Assembly (NCBI GenBank): GCA_017484235.1
Contig: JAFUTM010000347.1
Location: 1-5,031, forward strand
Origin: Selenomonadaceae bacterium
GTDB taxonomy: Bacteria; Bacillota; Negativicutes; Selenomonadales; Selenomonadaceae
Reading direction: 5' to 3'
Length of the DNA stretch: 5,031 bases
Shown here: positions 1 through 5,031 of the stretch, piece after piece
How the letters are laid out: each line of letters starts with the position of its first letter
Numbering within the stretch: position 1 is the first letter of the stretch
The notes under the pieces: generated by a model
What the model saw: the letters and a program-made list of their open reading frames with translations, nothing else
Database searches by the model: none
What the model was told of the DNA's origin: nothing
Translations under genes and position numbers: made by a program

Positions 1-1
1 A

Positions 2-295
2 GTTAAAGACGAAGTTCCTGTACAGTACAAGAATACGGCAAATGTCAAAAATTCACTCATTGCAAATGGCTGCATTATTCGTGGTACAGTTGAAAACAGC
101 ATTATCTTCCGCGGCGTAAAAGTTGGTAAAGATGCAGTTGTTAAAGATTGTATTCTTATGCAGCGCTGCGACGTTGGAGAAGGTGCTCGTGTCGAAAATG
201 TTATTGCAGATAAAAACGTCATCATCTCCAAGAACAGATGGCTCAAAGGCGCAGAAAACTATCCATATATCGTAACCAAGAACGTAAGAATCTAA
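2..295 (+). CDS. glgD: ADP-glucose pyrophosphorylase subunit GlgD, C-terminal part (5' end outside window)
   Basis: Partial gene: 97 codons plus TAA, open at the left edge. The product belongs to the GlgD branch of glucose-1-phosphate adenylyltransferases, which in Bacillota pairs with catalytic GlgC to make ADP-glucose for glycogen synthesis in the cytoplasm. What is visible is the C-terminal left-handed beta-helix domain, with imperfect hexapeptide repeats such as NSLIANGCIIRGTVENS, FRGVKVGKDAVV and ENVIADKNVIIS. The stretch NSLIANGCII followed by ENSIIFRGVKVG resembles GlgD more than GlgC as I recall the two families. In GlgD proteins the subunit is usually regulatory or modulating, with a degenerate nucleotidyltransferase site, but that domain is not in the window so its state cannot be judged. 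It sits 176 bases upstream of glgP in the same direction, which fits a glgC-glgD-glgP-glgA type cluster. Identity is confident; the GlgD versus GlgC call rests on the tail alone. Confidence 0.85.
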   Translation, partial: VKDEVPVQYKNTANVKNSLIANGCIIRGTVENSIIFRGVKVGKDAVVKDCILMQRCDVGEGARVENVIADKNVIISKNRWLKGAENYPYIVTKNVRI

Positions 296-330
296 TTATT
301 AAATATCCGATTAAAGTAAATTTATTTAAA

Positions 331-424
331 CGGCAACGTTTTATTATAACACGGTTTTATAAATGGCAGTTGGTTTATCTTGCAATTATTTGCCCACCTG
401 AGATAAGCCAACTGTACGTTGCTG
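331..424 (+). promoter_or_regulatory. Structured leader upstream of glgP (possible three-helix RNA element)
   Basis: This element lies in the gap between glgD and glgP. Three nested helices can be drawn by eye. An outer 9-pair stem joins 331-339 (CGGCAACGT) to 416-424 (ACGTTGCTG), with one G-U pair. A weak A/U stem joins 344-349 to 357-362. A long 14-pair stem joins 367-380 (CAGTTGGTTTATCT) to 401-414 (AGATAAGCCAACTG), with one G-U pair and a 20-base loop at 381-400. Together they form a three-way-junction layout. No T-run follows the right arm, so it is not an ordinary terminator. The loop holds CCACC (394-398), which complements GGTGG (461-465) just before the glgP start. I do not recognise a known riboswitch consensus. 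It could be a cis-acting leader of glgP, a processing or mRNA-stability element at the 3' end of glgD, or a dispersed palindromic repeat. The pairing is seen; the function is inference. Confidence 0.45.
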
Positions 425-460
425 AATGTTAAAATTTATAAAAATAAAAAATGAGAAAGC

Positions 461-474
461 GGTGGTAAAACTTG
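461..474 (+). promoter_or_regulatory. glgP ribosome-binding site with TTG start
   Basis: GGTGGT (461-466) is a one-mismatch version of the GGAGGT Shine-Dalgarno core and stands 5 bases before TTG at 472. No better purine-rich site lies near another in-frame start. An in-frame ATG at 451 is closed by TAA at 466-468, so the reading frame opens only after that. The combination of a non-consensus ribosome site and a TTG codon suggests modest translation initiation compared with glgA, which has AAGGAGAGG and ATG. Confidence 0.6.
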
Positions 475-2940
475 GCGAAAGATAAAGTTGATAAAAAAGA
501 TACACGCAGTAAGGAATATGAGAAGCTCAAGGAAAACCTGAAACAGCGTTTTGTGAGTTCTGCTCACATTATGTTCGGGCGCGATATTCAAGAGCTGCCG
601 ATGAGTGAAATTTACAAAACGGTGGCCGCCGTTGCTAAACAATGGATTTCTGAATATTGGATTAAGACGAACAAAACATATATGGATCGCCAAGAAAAGC
701 AGGTTTACTACTTTTCCATCGAGTTTCTCATGGGCAGATTGTTAAAGTCTAATCTGATTAATCTTGGGATCGAAGCTGCTGTTTCAGAAGTTTTAGAAGA
801 CCTTGATCTTCATCTTGAAGACGCAATTGAAGAAGAACCGGACGCAGGTCTTGGCAATGGTGGTCTTGGTCGATTGGCTGCGTGTTTTATTGATTCAATG
901 GCGGCACACAGGCTGCCAGGTCACGGCTGTAGTATTCGCTATCAATATGGATTATTTGAACAAAAAATTATTCAAGGTCAACAAGTTGAAATTCCTGATA
1001 ACTGGCTCAGAGACGGTTTTGCTTGGGAATATCGTAAACCGGATAAGTCTATCAATGTTAAATTCTATGGCAATGCATATATGAAAGAACAGCCTGAGGG
1101 CGGTCTTAAATTAGTGCACGAAAATGCAATGGTAGTTATGGCGGTACCTTATGATGTTCCAGTTGTCGGCTATCACAATAAAACGGTTAATACATTGAGA
1201 CTTTGGAACGCCGAAGTTAATCGTGATTTCTCCGACTATGGTATGTTGACACACGAACAGATGCGTGCCAAAAATGATTATCGTAACTTTGTCGAAAGTA
1301 TCACAAATTACCTTTATCCAGATGACAGCACGTTTGACGGTCGTCGTATGCGTTTGATTCAGGAATACTTCCTTGTTTCAGCTGGCGTACAAAGTATTGT
1401 CAGACATTTTATGCGTACTGGTATGAATTTGCACGAATTTGATAAGAAGATTGCAATTCATATAAATGACACACACCCAGCCTTGTGCGTAGCGGAACTC
1501 ATGAGAATTTTGGTTGATGAGCACGAATTTGAATGGAATGAAGCCTGGACAATTACGAGAAATACTATGGCTTATACCAACCATACAATTATGCCGGAAG
1601 CGTTGGAACGCTGGCCGGTTGGTATGTTCAAAGAATTGCTGCCACGTATTTATATGGTTATTGACGAAATTAACAAACGTCACGTCGAATATGTAAAAGC
1701 GCGTTATCCTGATAACGTCGATAAACTTCGTGCTATGTCCATAATCGAAAATGGCGAAGTTCATATGGCGCGTTTGGCAATTGTTGGTTCACATTCAGTC
1801 AATGGCGTTGCAAGAATCCATTCAGATATTCTGAAATCGACTACTCTGCACGACTTCTATGAGTATTGGCCGAGAATGTTTAACAACAAAACTAACGGTA
1901 TTACTCACAGACGCTGGTTAATGGGCGCAAATCCAGAGTTAGCTGATCTTATCGACAGTACAATTCGCAGCCGCGTTTGGCACCGTCACCCTGAACAGCT
2001 TGATCTTCTCAATGATTCCATTGATGATAAGATTTTCCTCAACGAACTTGGAAAAATTAAGCATCTTCGTAAAGAAGGTTTGGCGGCATACATCAAAAAG
2101 CATAACAATATTGAAGTTAATCCTGATACTATTTTCGATATTCAAGTCAAACGTATTCATTCATATAAACGTCAGCTGATGAATATAATGCACGTGATGT
2201 ATCAATATCACAAGCTGAAGACGGATCCAAGTTATAAACCGCTGCCAACTACTTACTTCTTTGGTGGTAAAGCAGCACCTGGCTATTTCATTGCAAAAGA
2301 AACAATCAGACTTATTTTAGCGGTTGCAAATAAAGTCAACAATGATGCTTCAATTGATGGTCGTCTGAAAGTTGTATTTATTGAAAACTTTGGCGTATCA
2401 ATCGGTGAGATAGTGTATCCAGCAGCTGATGTAAGTGAGCAGATTTCCACAGCTTCCAAAGAAGCCTCTGGAACTGGCAATATGAAGTTTATGATGAATG
2501 GCGCAATTACGCTCGGTACACTTGATGGTGCAAATGTTGAGATTCGCGAGGCTGTTGGCGATGATAATATTGTCATTTTCGGTCTTAAAGCAAACGAAGT
2601 CTTAAAGTATTATGAGATGGGAAATTATTCTGCCTGGAATGAATATAATACTAATGAGAATGTTAAGGTTGTAATGAATCAGCTCCGTGACGGTTATTAC
2701 GGCAATTTCCATTCAATTTATGATTATTTCCTGCAAGGCAATGACGAATTCTTTATTCTCAAGGATTTCAACGCATACATTGAAGCACACGAAAGAATAT
2801 TTACGCTTTATCAAGACAGAATGAGCTGGTTGAGATCGTCAGCGATGAATATTGCAAACTCTGGCCGCTTCTCATCAGACAGAACCATTGACGAATATGC
2901 AGACGAAATCTGGCATATCAGACCTGTTATGATACCATAA
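472..2940 (+). CDS. glgP: Glycogen/alpha-glucan phosphorylase (GT35, PLP-dependent)
   Basis: This cytoplasmic enzyme cleaves terminal alpha-1,4 bonds of glycogen or maltodextrin with phosphate, releasing glucose-1-phosphate. The 822-residue product is full length for classical phosphorylases. Motifs in order: YFSIEFLMGR (about 80-89), the glycine loop DAGLGNGGLGR (124-134), HINDTHPAL (330-338), TNHTIMPEALERWP with His371 (the counterpart of rabbit His377), TNGITHRRW (474-482), QVKRIHSYKRQ with Arg561 and Lys566 lining the phosphate/PLP site, FFGGKAAPGY (596-605), and EASGTGNMK (664-672), where Lys672 is the Schiff-base lysine for pyridoxal phosphate. Glu664 and Ser666 match the sugar-binding residues. 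TTG at 472 is chosen as start because residues about 20-45 align with the N-terminal helix of other phosphorylases, which the next ATG (571) would cut. One oddity is HSY where most relatives read HEY. The gene is followed by glgA after 110 bases with no terminator seen, so co-transcription is likely. Maltodextrin phosphorylase (malP) activity cannot be excluded; the glg context favours glgP. Confidence 0.96.
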   Translation: MAKDKVDKKDTRSKEYEKLKENLKQRFVSSAHIMFGRDIQELPMSEIYKTVAAVAKQWISEYWIKTNKTYMDRQEKQVYYFSIEFLMGRLLKSNLINLGIEAAVSEVLEDLDLHLEDAIEEEPDAGLGNGGLGRLAACFIDSMAAHRLPGHGCSIRYQYGLFEQKIIQGQQVEIPDNWLRDGFAWEYRKPDKSINVKFYGNAYMKEQPEGGLKLVHENAMVVMAVPYDVPVVGYHNKTVNTLRLWNAEVNRDFSDYGMLTHEQMRAKNDYRNFVESITNYLYPDDSTFDGRRMRLIQEYFLVSAGVQSIVRHFMRTGMNLHEFDKKIAIHINDTHPALCVAELMRILVDEHEFEWNEAWTITRNTMAYTNHTIMPEALERWPVGMFKELLPRIYMVIDEINKRHVEYVKARYPDNVDKLRAMSIIENGEVHMARLAIVGSHSVNGVARIHSDILKSTTLHDFYEYWPRMFNNKTNGITHRRWLMGANPELADLIDSTIRSRVWHRHPEQLDLLNDSIDDKIFLNELGKIKHLRKEGLAAYIKKHNNIEVNPDTIFDIQVKRIHSYKRQLMNIMHVMYQYHKLKTDPSYKPLPTTYFFGGKAAPGYFIAKETIRLILAVANKVNNDASIDGRLKVVFIENFGVSIGEIVYPAADVSEQISTASKEASGTGNMKFMMNGAITLGTLDGANVEIREAVGDDNIVIFGLKANEVLKYYEMGNYSAWNEYNTNENVKVVMNQLRDGYYGNFHSIYDYFLQGNDEFFILKDFNAYIEAHERIFTLYQDRMSWLRSSAMNIANSGRFSSDRTIDEYADEIWHIRPVMIP

Positions 2941-2952
2941 TTCAATTTCCAA

Positions 2953-3017
2953 TTTAAAAATATTCCACCATTAGCTAAAATTACTTAAAATATAACAATT
3001 ATTGGTAAAATATAAAA
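2953..3017 (+). repeat. Phased A-tracts and a 10-bp direct repeat in the glgP-glgA gap
   Basis: The 110-base gap between glgP and glgA is strongly AT-rich. TAAAATATAA occurs twice, at 2986-2995 and 3006-3015, exactly 20 bases apart, and a shorter TAAAAT copy lies at 2976-2981. A-runs therefore start at about 2956, 2977, 2987, 3007 and 3014, most of them at multiples of roughly one helical turn. Phased A-tracts of this kind can bend DNA and often accompany promoters, but I could not place a convincing -35/-10 pair here. In such AT-rich sequence chance is a real alternative. Confidence 0.3.
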
Positions 3018-3033
3018 GCATAATCCGATAAAC

Positions 3034-3053
3034 AAGGAGAGGATTTTTTTATG
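3034..3053 (+). promoter_or_regulatory. glgA ribosome-binding site
   Basis: AAGGAGAGG (3034-3042) is a strong Shine-Dalgarno sequence, with an 8-base T-rich spacer before ATG at 3051. It fixes the start of glgA and is clearly stronger than the site before glgP. Confidence 0.85.
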
Positions 3054-4499
3054 AAAGTTCTTTATGTAGCGTCAGAAGCAGTACCTTTTTGCAAAACAGG
3101 TGGCTTGGCTGATGTTGCCGGTACACTTCCAAAAGCTTTGAAAGATCAAGGCGTTGATGTTCGCGTTATTATGCCAAAATTTGGTGCAATTTCTGAAAAA
3201 TTCCGCGATAGTATGGAACACGTTTATGACGGTACAATACCAGTTTCGTGGCGCACCAAATATGTCGGTATTGATAAATATGAGTTAGACGGAGTAACTT
3301 ATTATTTCGTCGACAATGAAGAATATTTCAATCGTGACGGTTTTTACGGTTATGATGATGATGCTGATAGATTCTCCTTCTTTGCACGTGCAATTCTCAA
3401 CTGTCTTGAGGCAATTGACTTCTGGCCAGACGTTATCAACGCAAATGACTGGCACTCTGCATTAGTTCCAGTGCTTTTGAAGTTAGAGCATCAAGGCGAC
3501 GAGCGTTATTCAAAAATTAAAACAATCTTCACGATTCACAATTTGAAATATCAAGGCGTATTCCCAAAGACTGTTATGGACGATGTACTTGGTCTTGATT
3601 GGCAGTACTTTAATAATGGTGATCTCGAATTTTACGATGCAGTCAATTTTATGAAGGGCGGTATTATTTACGCTGATTTCGTATCAACCGTAAGTAAGAC
3701 TTATGCTCAGGAAATTCAATACGAATATTTTGGTGAGCATCTTGATGGTCTGCTTCGTAAACGCCGCGATGATCTGTACGGTATTGTCAACGGTATTGAT
3801 TATGATACATTTAATCCAGCAACAGATAAGTATTTATTTGTAAACTATGACAACTCCGATAAGTTCAATAGCTTTGAACGTAAATGCGATAATAAAGAAA
3901 AACTTCAGGAACTGCTCGGTCTTCCAAAAGGTCGTAAAATTCCAATGGTTTCAATGGTAACTCGTCTGGTTTCCGCAAAAGGTCTTGACCTTGTTGTACG
4001 TATGATGGACGAGCTTCTCCAACACGAAGATTTCCAATTCGTTCTTCTTGGAACTGGTGATAAAGTTTACGAAGACTGGTTTAAAGGTCTTGCGTGGCGT
4101 TTCCCGAACAAAGTTTCAGCAAATATTCGTTTCTCCAATGAACTCGCACAGAGAATTTATGCATCATCAGACATTTTCCTGATGCCGTCCAATTATGAAC
4201 CGTGCGGCATTGGTCAGTTAATAGCAATGCGTTATGGTGCTGTACCTGTCGTTCGTGAGACTGGCGGACTTAAAGATACAGTTCAGCAATATGACAAATA
4301 TGCAAAATCTGGTAATGGATTTGTATTCTCGAACTATAATGCACACGAGATGATGTATGCACTTAAACGTGCTCTCAGCACTTATGGCAGCTTTGAAGTT
4401 TGGATGCAAATTGAACACAACGCGATGAACAGTGACTACAGCTGGAAAGAGTCTGCTCGCGAGTACAAAGAACTCTACGAAAAGTTAATGCAAAAATGA
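3051..4499 (+). CDS. glgA: Glycogen synthase, ADP-glucose dependent (GT5)
   Basis: This cytoplasmic enzyme transfers glucose from ADP-glucose to the non-reducing end of alpha-1,4-glucan, so it acts directly downstream of GlgC/GlgD. The 482-residue product matches the usual bacterial length of about 475-485 and has the two-domain GT-B layout. Visible landmarks: the N-terminal KTGGLADV loop (15-22) that binds ADP-glucose, NANDWHSALVP with His135 in the active site, TIHNLKYQG (161-169), the GIVNGID segment (244-250) near the domain hinge, TRLVSAKGLDL with Arg305 and Lys310 (phosphate-binding and catalytic positions in the family), and PSNYEPCGIGQL with Glu383 and Cys385, followed by RETGGLKDTV. 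All key residues are present. It lies 110 bases after glgP and ends 21 bases before a strong terminator, so it is the last gene of the glg unit. The ADP-glucose preference is inferred from family and from glgD nearby. Confidence 0.97.
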   Translation: MKVLYVASEAVPFCKTGGLADVAGTLPKALKDQGVDVRVIMPKFGAISEKFRDSMEHVYDGTIPVSWRTKYVGIDKYELDGVTYYFVDNEEYFNRDGFYGYDDDADRFSFFARAILNCLEAIDFWPDVINANDWHSALVPVLLKLEHQGDERYSKIKTIFTIHNLKYQGVFPKTVMDDVLGLDWQYFNNGDLEFYDAVNFMKGGIIYADFVSTVSKTYAQEIQYEYFGEHLDGLLRKRRDDLYGIVNGIDYDTFNPATDKYLFVNYDNSDKFNSFERKCDNKEKLQELLGLPKGRKIPMVSMVTRLVSAKGLDLVVRMMDELLQHEDFQFVLLGTGDKVYEDWFKGLAWRFPNKVSANIRFSNELAQRIYASSDIFLMPSNYEPCGIGQLIAMRYGAVPVVRETGGLKDTVQQYDKYAKSGNGFVFSNYNAHEMMYALKRALSTYGSFEVWMQIEHNAMNSDYSWKESAREYKELYEKLMQK

Positions 4500-4520
4500 T
4501 GTGCTTTGAATAGAATAACC

Positions 4521-4553
4521 AGTCCGGCGAGAATATCGCTCGTCGGACTTTTT
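4521..4553 (+). terminator. Rho-independent terminator of the glg operon
   Basis: AGTCCGGCGAG (4521-4531) pairs with CTCGTCGGACT (4539-4549) in an 11-pair GC-rich stem with one G-U pair. The loop is 7 bases, and a run of T (4549-4553, then GTTCTTTG) follows at once. It starts 21 bases after the glgA stop, so it closes the glg transcript and separates it from the glycosyltransferase gene. Confidence 0.9.
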
Positions 4554-4572
4554 GTTCTTTGTTTATTTGATA

Positions 4573-4591
4573 GGAGAGTATTGACTTAATG
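4573..4591 (+). promoter_or_regulatory. Ribosome-binding site of the glycosyltransferase gene
   Basis: GGAGAG (4573-4578) lies 10 bases before ATG at 4589. A TAG in the same frame at 4571-4573 rules out any longer N-terminus, so this site and ATG set the start. No clear -35/-10 pair was found between the terminator and this start. Either the promoter is weak or atypical, or expression depends on read-through. Confidence 0.7.
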
Positions 4592-5031
4592 AATGAAGAT
4601 TCCGCCTTATTTAAGTACAAATTGTCAATAGCTGCGATCATTAAAAATGAAGCACCATATATGAAAGAGTGGATTGATTATCATCTAGCCGCCGGAGTTG
4701 ATCACTTTTATCTCTGGAACAATGACAGCGATGATAATTTATTGGAAGTTCTGCAGCCTTACATAGACAATAATATTGTGGATTATCATTTTTTAACCGG
4801 AAAATGTTCTCAATTAGCTGCTTACAATGAAGCCATTCAAAAGTATAGATTTTCTTCTCAATATATGGCGTTTATAGATGCGGACGAGTTTATATTTCCA
4901 CATGAAAATAAAAGTATTATTGAAATTGTCGAAAAATATCTCGCTACCCCCCCCCCCCTGCATGACAAAGTAGCCGGATTTTCGATTCACTGGTTAAATT
5001 TTGGTGCTTCTGGTCATGAAAAAGCCGAATA
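4589..5031 (+). CDS. Glycosyltransferase, GT92/DUF23-like (Glyco_tranf_2_4 type), 3' end outside window
   Basis: 147 codons are visible before the window ends. The product looks like a GT-A fold glycosyltransferase of the DUF23/GT92 or related family-2 type, which are common in polysaccharide, LPS or capsule loci. Landmarks: a first beta-strand IAAIIKNEAPYMKEWIDYHLAAGVDHFYLWNN (residues about 14-45), where the KNE..Y..EW..YH pattern is typical; a second region with GKCSQLAAYNEAI; the metal- and nucleotide-binding DADEF (97-101); then HWLNFGASGH (134-143), a block seen after the DxD motif in this family. There is no signal peptide or membrane segment in the visible part, so it is probably cytosolic and works on lipid-linked or surface glycans; donor and acceptor are unknown. 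Codons 120-124 (T-P-P-P-L) are encoded by a run of 12 C, which makes the gene a phase-variation candidate. It is more AT-rich than the glg genes and lies beyond their terminator, so it is probably a separate, accessory unit. Confidence 0.85.
   Translation, partial: MNEDSALFKYKLSIAAIIKNEAPYMKEWIDYHLAAGVDHFYLWNNDSDDNLLEVLQPYIDNNIVDYHFLTGKCSQLAAYNEAIQKYRFSSQYMAFIDADEFIFPHENKSIIEIVEKYLATPPPLHDKVAGFSIHWLNFGASGHEKAE
4947..4958 (+). repeat. Homopolymeric C tract (12 C) inside the glycosyltransferase gene
   Basis: Twelve consecutive C follow GCTA and precede TGCATG, within the coding frame that starts at 4589. The frame is kept as given, because the conserved HWLNFGASGH block follows downstream. One alternative frame meets TGA at 4963-4965 and the other meets TAG at 4971-4973, so a gain or loss of one or two C truncates the protein just after residue 124. 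The tract sits between the DxD motif and the next conserved block, where the encoded prolines look tolerable. Long C/G runs of this kind are known slipped-strand contingency tracts in other bacteria. The exact count in a single assembly may be wrong. Confidence 0.85.

Noticed and set aside
367..414. The 14-pair hairpin as a rho-independent terminator of glgD
   Set aside because: The right arm is followed by TACGTTGCTG and not a T-run, and the 20-base loop is too long for a typical terminator.
238..432. 64-codon + strand ORF overlapping the end of glgD and the leader
   Set aside because: It runs through the glgD 3' end in another frame and across the palindromic leader, shows no recognisable domain and has no ribosome site.
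451..468. Mini-ORF ATG AGA AAG CGG TGG TAA just before glgP, as a possible leader peptide
   Set aside because: It has no Shine-Dalgarno sequence, since A-rich sequence precedes it, and it codes for only five residues. It is useful only because its stop bars an upstream glgP start.
1431..1532. Direct repeat GCACGAATTTGA at 1431-1442 and 1521-1532
   Set aside because: Both copies are in frame and encode HEF-type residues in a conserved protein, so this is coding coincidence rather than a repeat element.
1378..1764. 128-codon minus-strand ORF inside glgP, and the other antisense ORFs at 436-693, 1939-2160, 2283-2576, 4218-4418 and 4375-4641
   Set aside because: They are shadows of conserved coding sequence on the opposite strand, with no family motifs. 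The last one also runs across the glg terminator hairpin.
3002..3032. Possible glgA promoter TTGGTA with GATAAA
   Set aside because: The spacer is 19 bases and the -10 overlaps the region next to the ribosome site, so it is too weak to annotate.
4506..4534. Promoter-like TTGAAT with GAGAAT 17 bases later, upstream of the glycosyltransferase
   Set aside because: The -10 match is poor and would lie inside the terminator stem-loop.

Overview
The window is a stretch of low-GC bacterial chromosome carrying the 3' part of a glycogen metabolism cluster, followed by the start of a cell-surface-type glycosyltransferase gene. All genes read on the + strand. The order is glgD (3' end only, 2-295), glgP (472-2940), glgA (3051-4499), a rho-independent terminator (4521-4553), then a glycosyltransferase (from 4589, cut by the window end). 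GlgD is the Bacillota-type second subunit of ADP-glucose pyrophosphorylase, so the host is probably a member of the Bacillota. Heavy use of CGT for Arg argues against a typical AGA-rich Clostridium. A Negativicutes (Selenomonas/Veillonella-like) host is my guess, not something the sequence proves.

The glg genes form one functional unit. GlgC/GlgD makes ADP-glucose, GlgA polymerises it into alpha-1,4-glucan, and GlgP releases glucose-1-phosphate from the chain ends. glgP and glgA are intact with their catalytic residues in place. No glgC or glgB is visible and they may lie upstream. The 176-base gap before glgP contains a foldable leader with three helices (331-424). One of its loops carries CCACC, complementary to the GGTGG ribosome-binding region of the TTG-started glgP. 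The 110-base gap before glgA is AT-rich with A-tracts spaced at multiples of about 10 bases. The glg unit ends at a clear hairpin terminator.

The most notable item is past the terminator. The glycosyltransferase fragment (GT92/DUF23-like) is more AT-rich than its neighbours (99/300 G+C by hand count at 4621-4920, against 119/300 at 3061-3360 in glgA), yet it contains an uninterrupted run of 12 C at 4947-4958. The run is in frame as given. A change of one or two C would lead straight into TGA (4963) or TAG (4971). This is the arrangement expected of a phase-variable ON/OFF gene.
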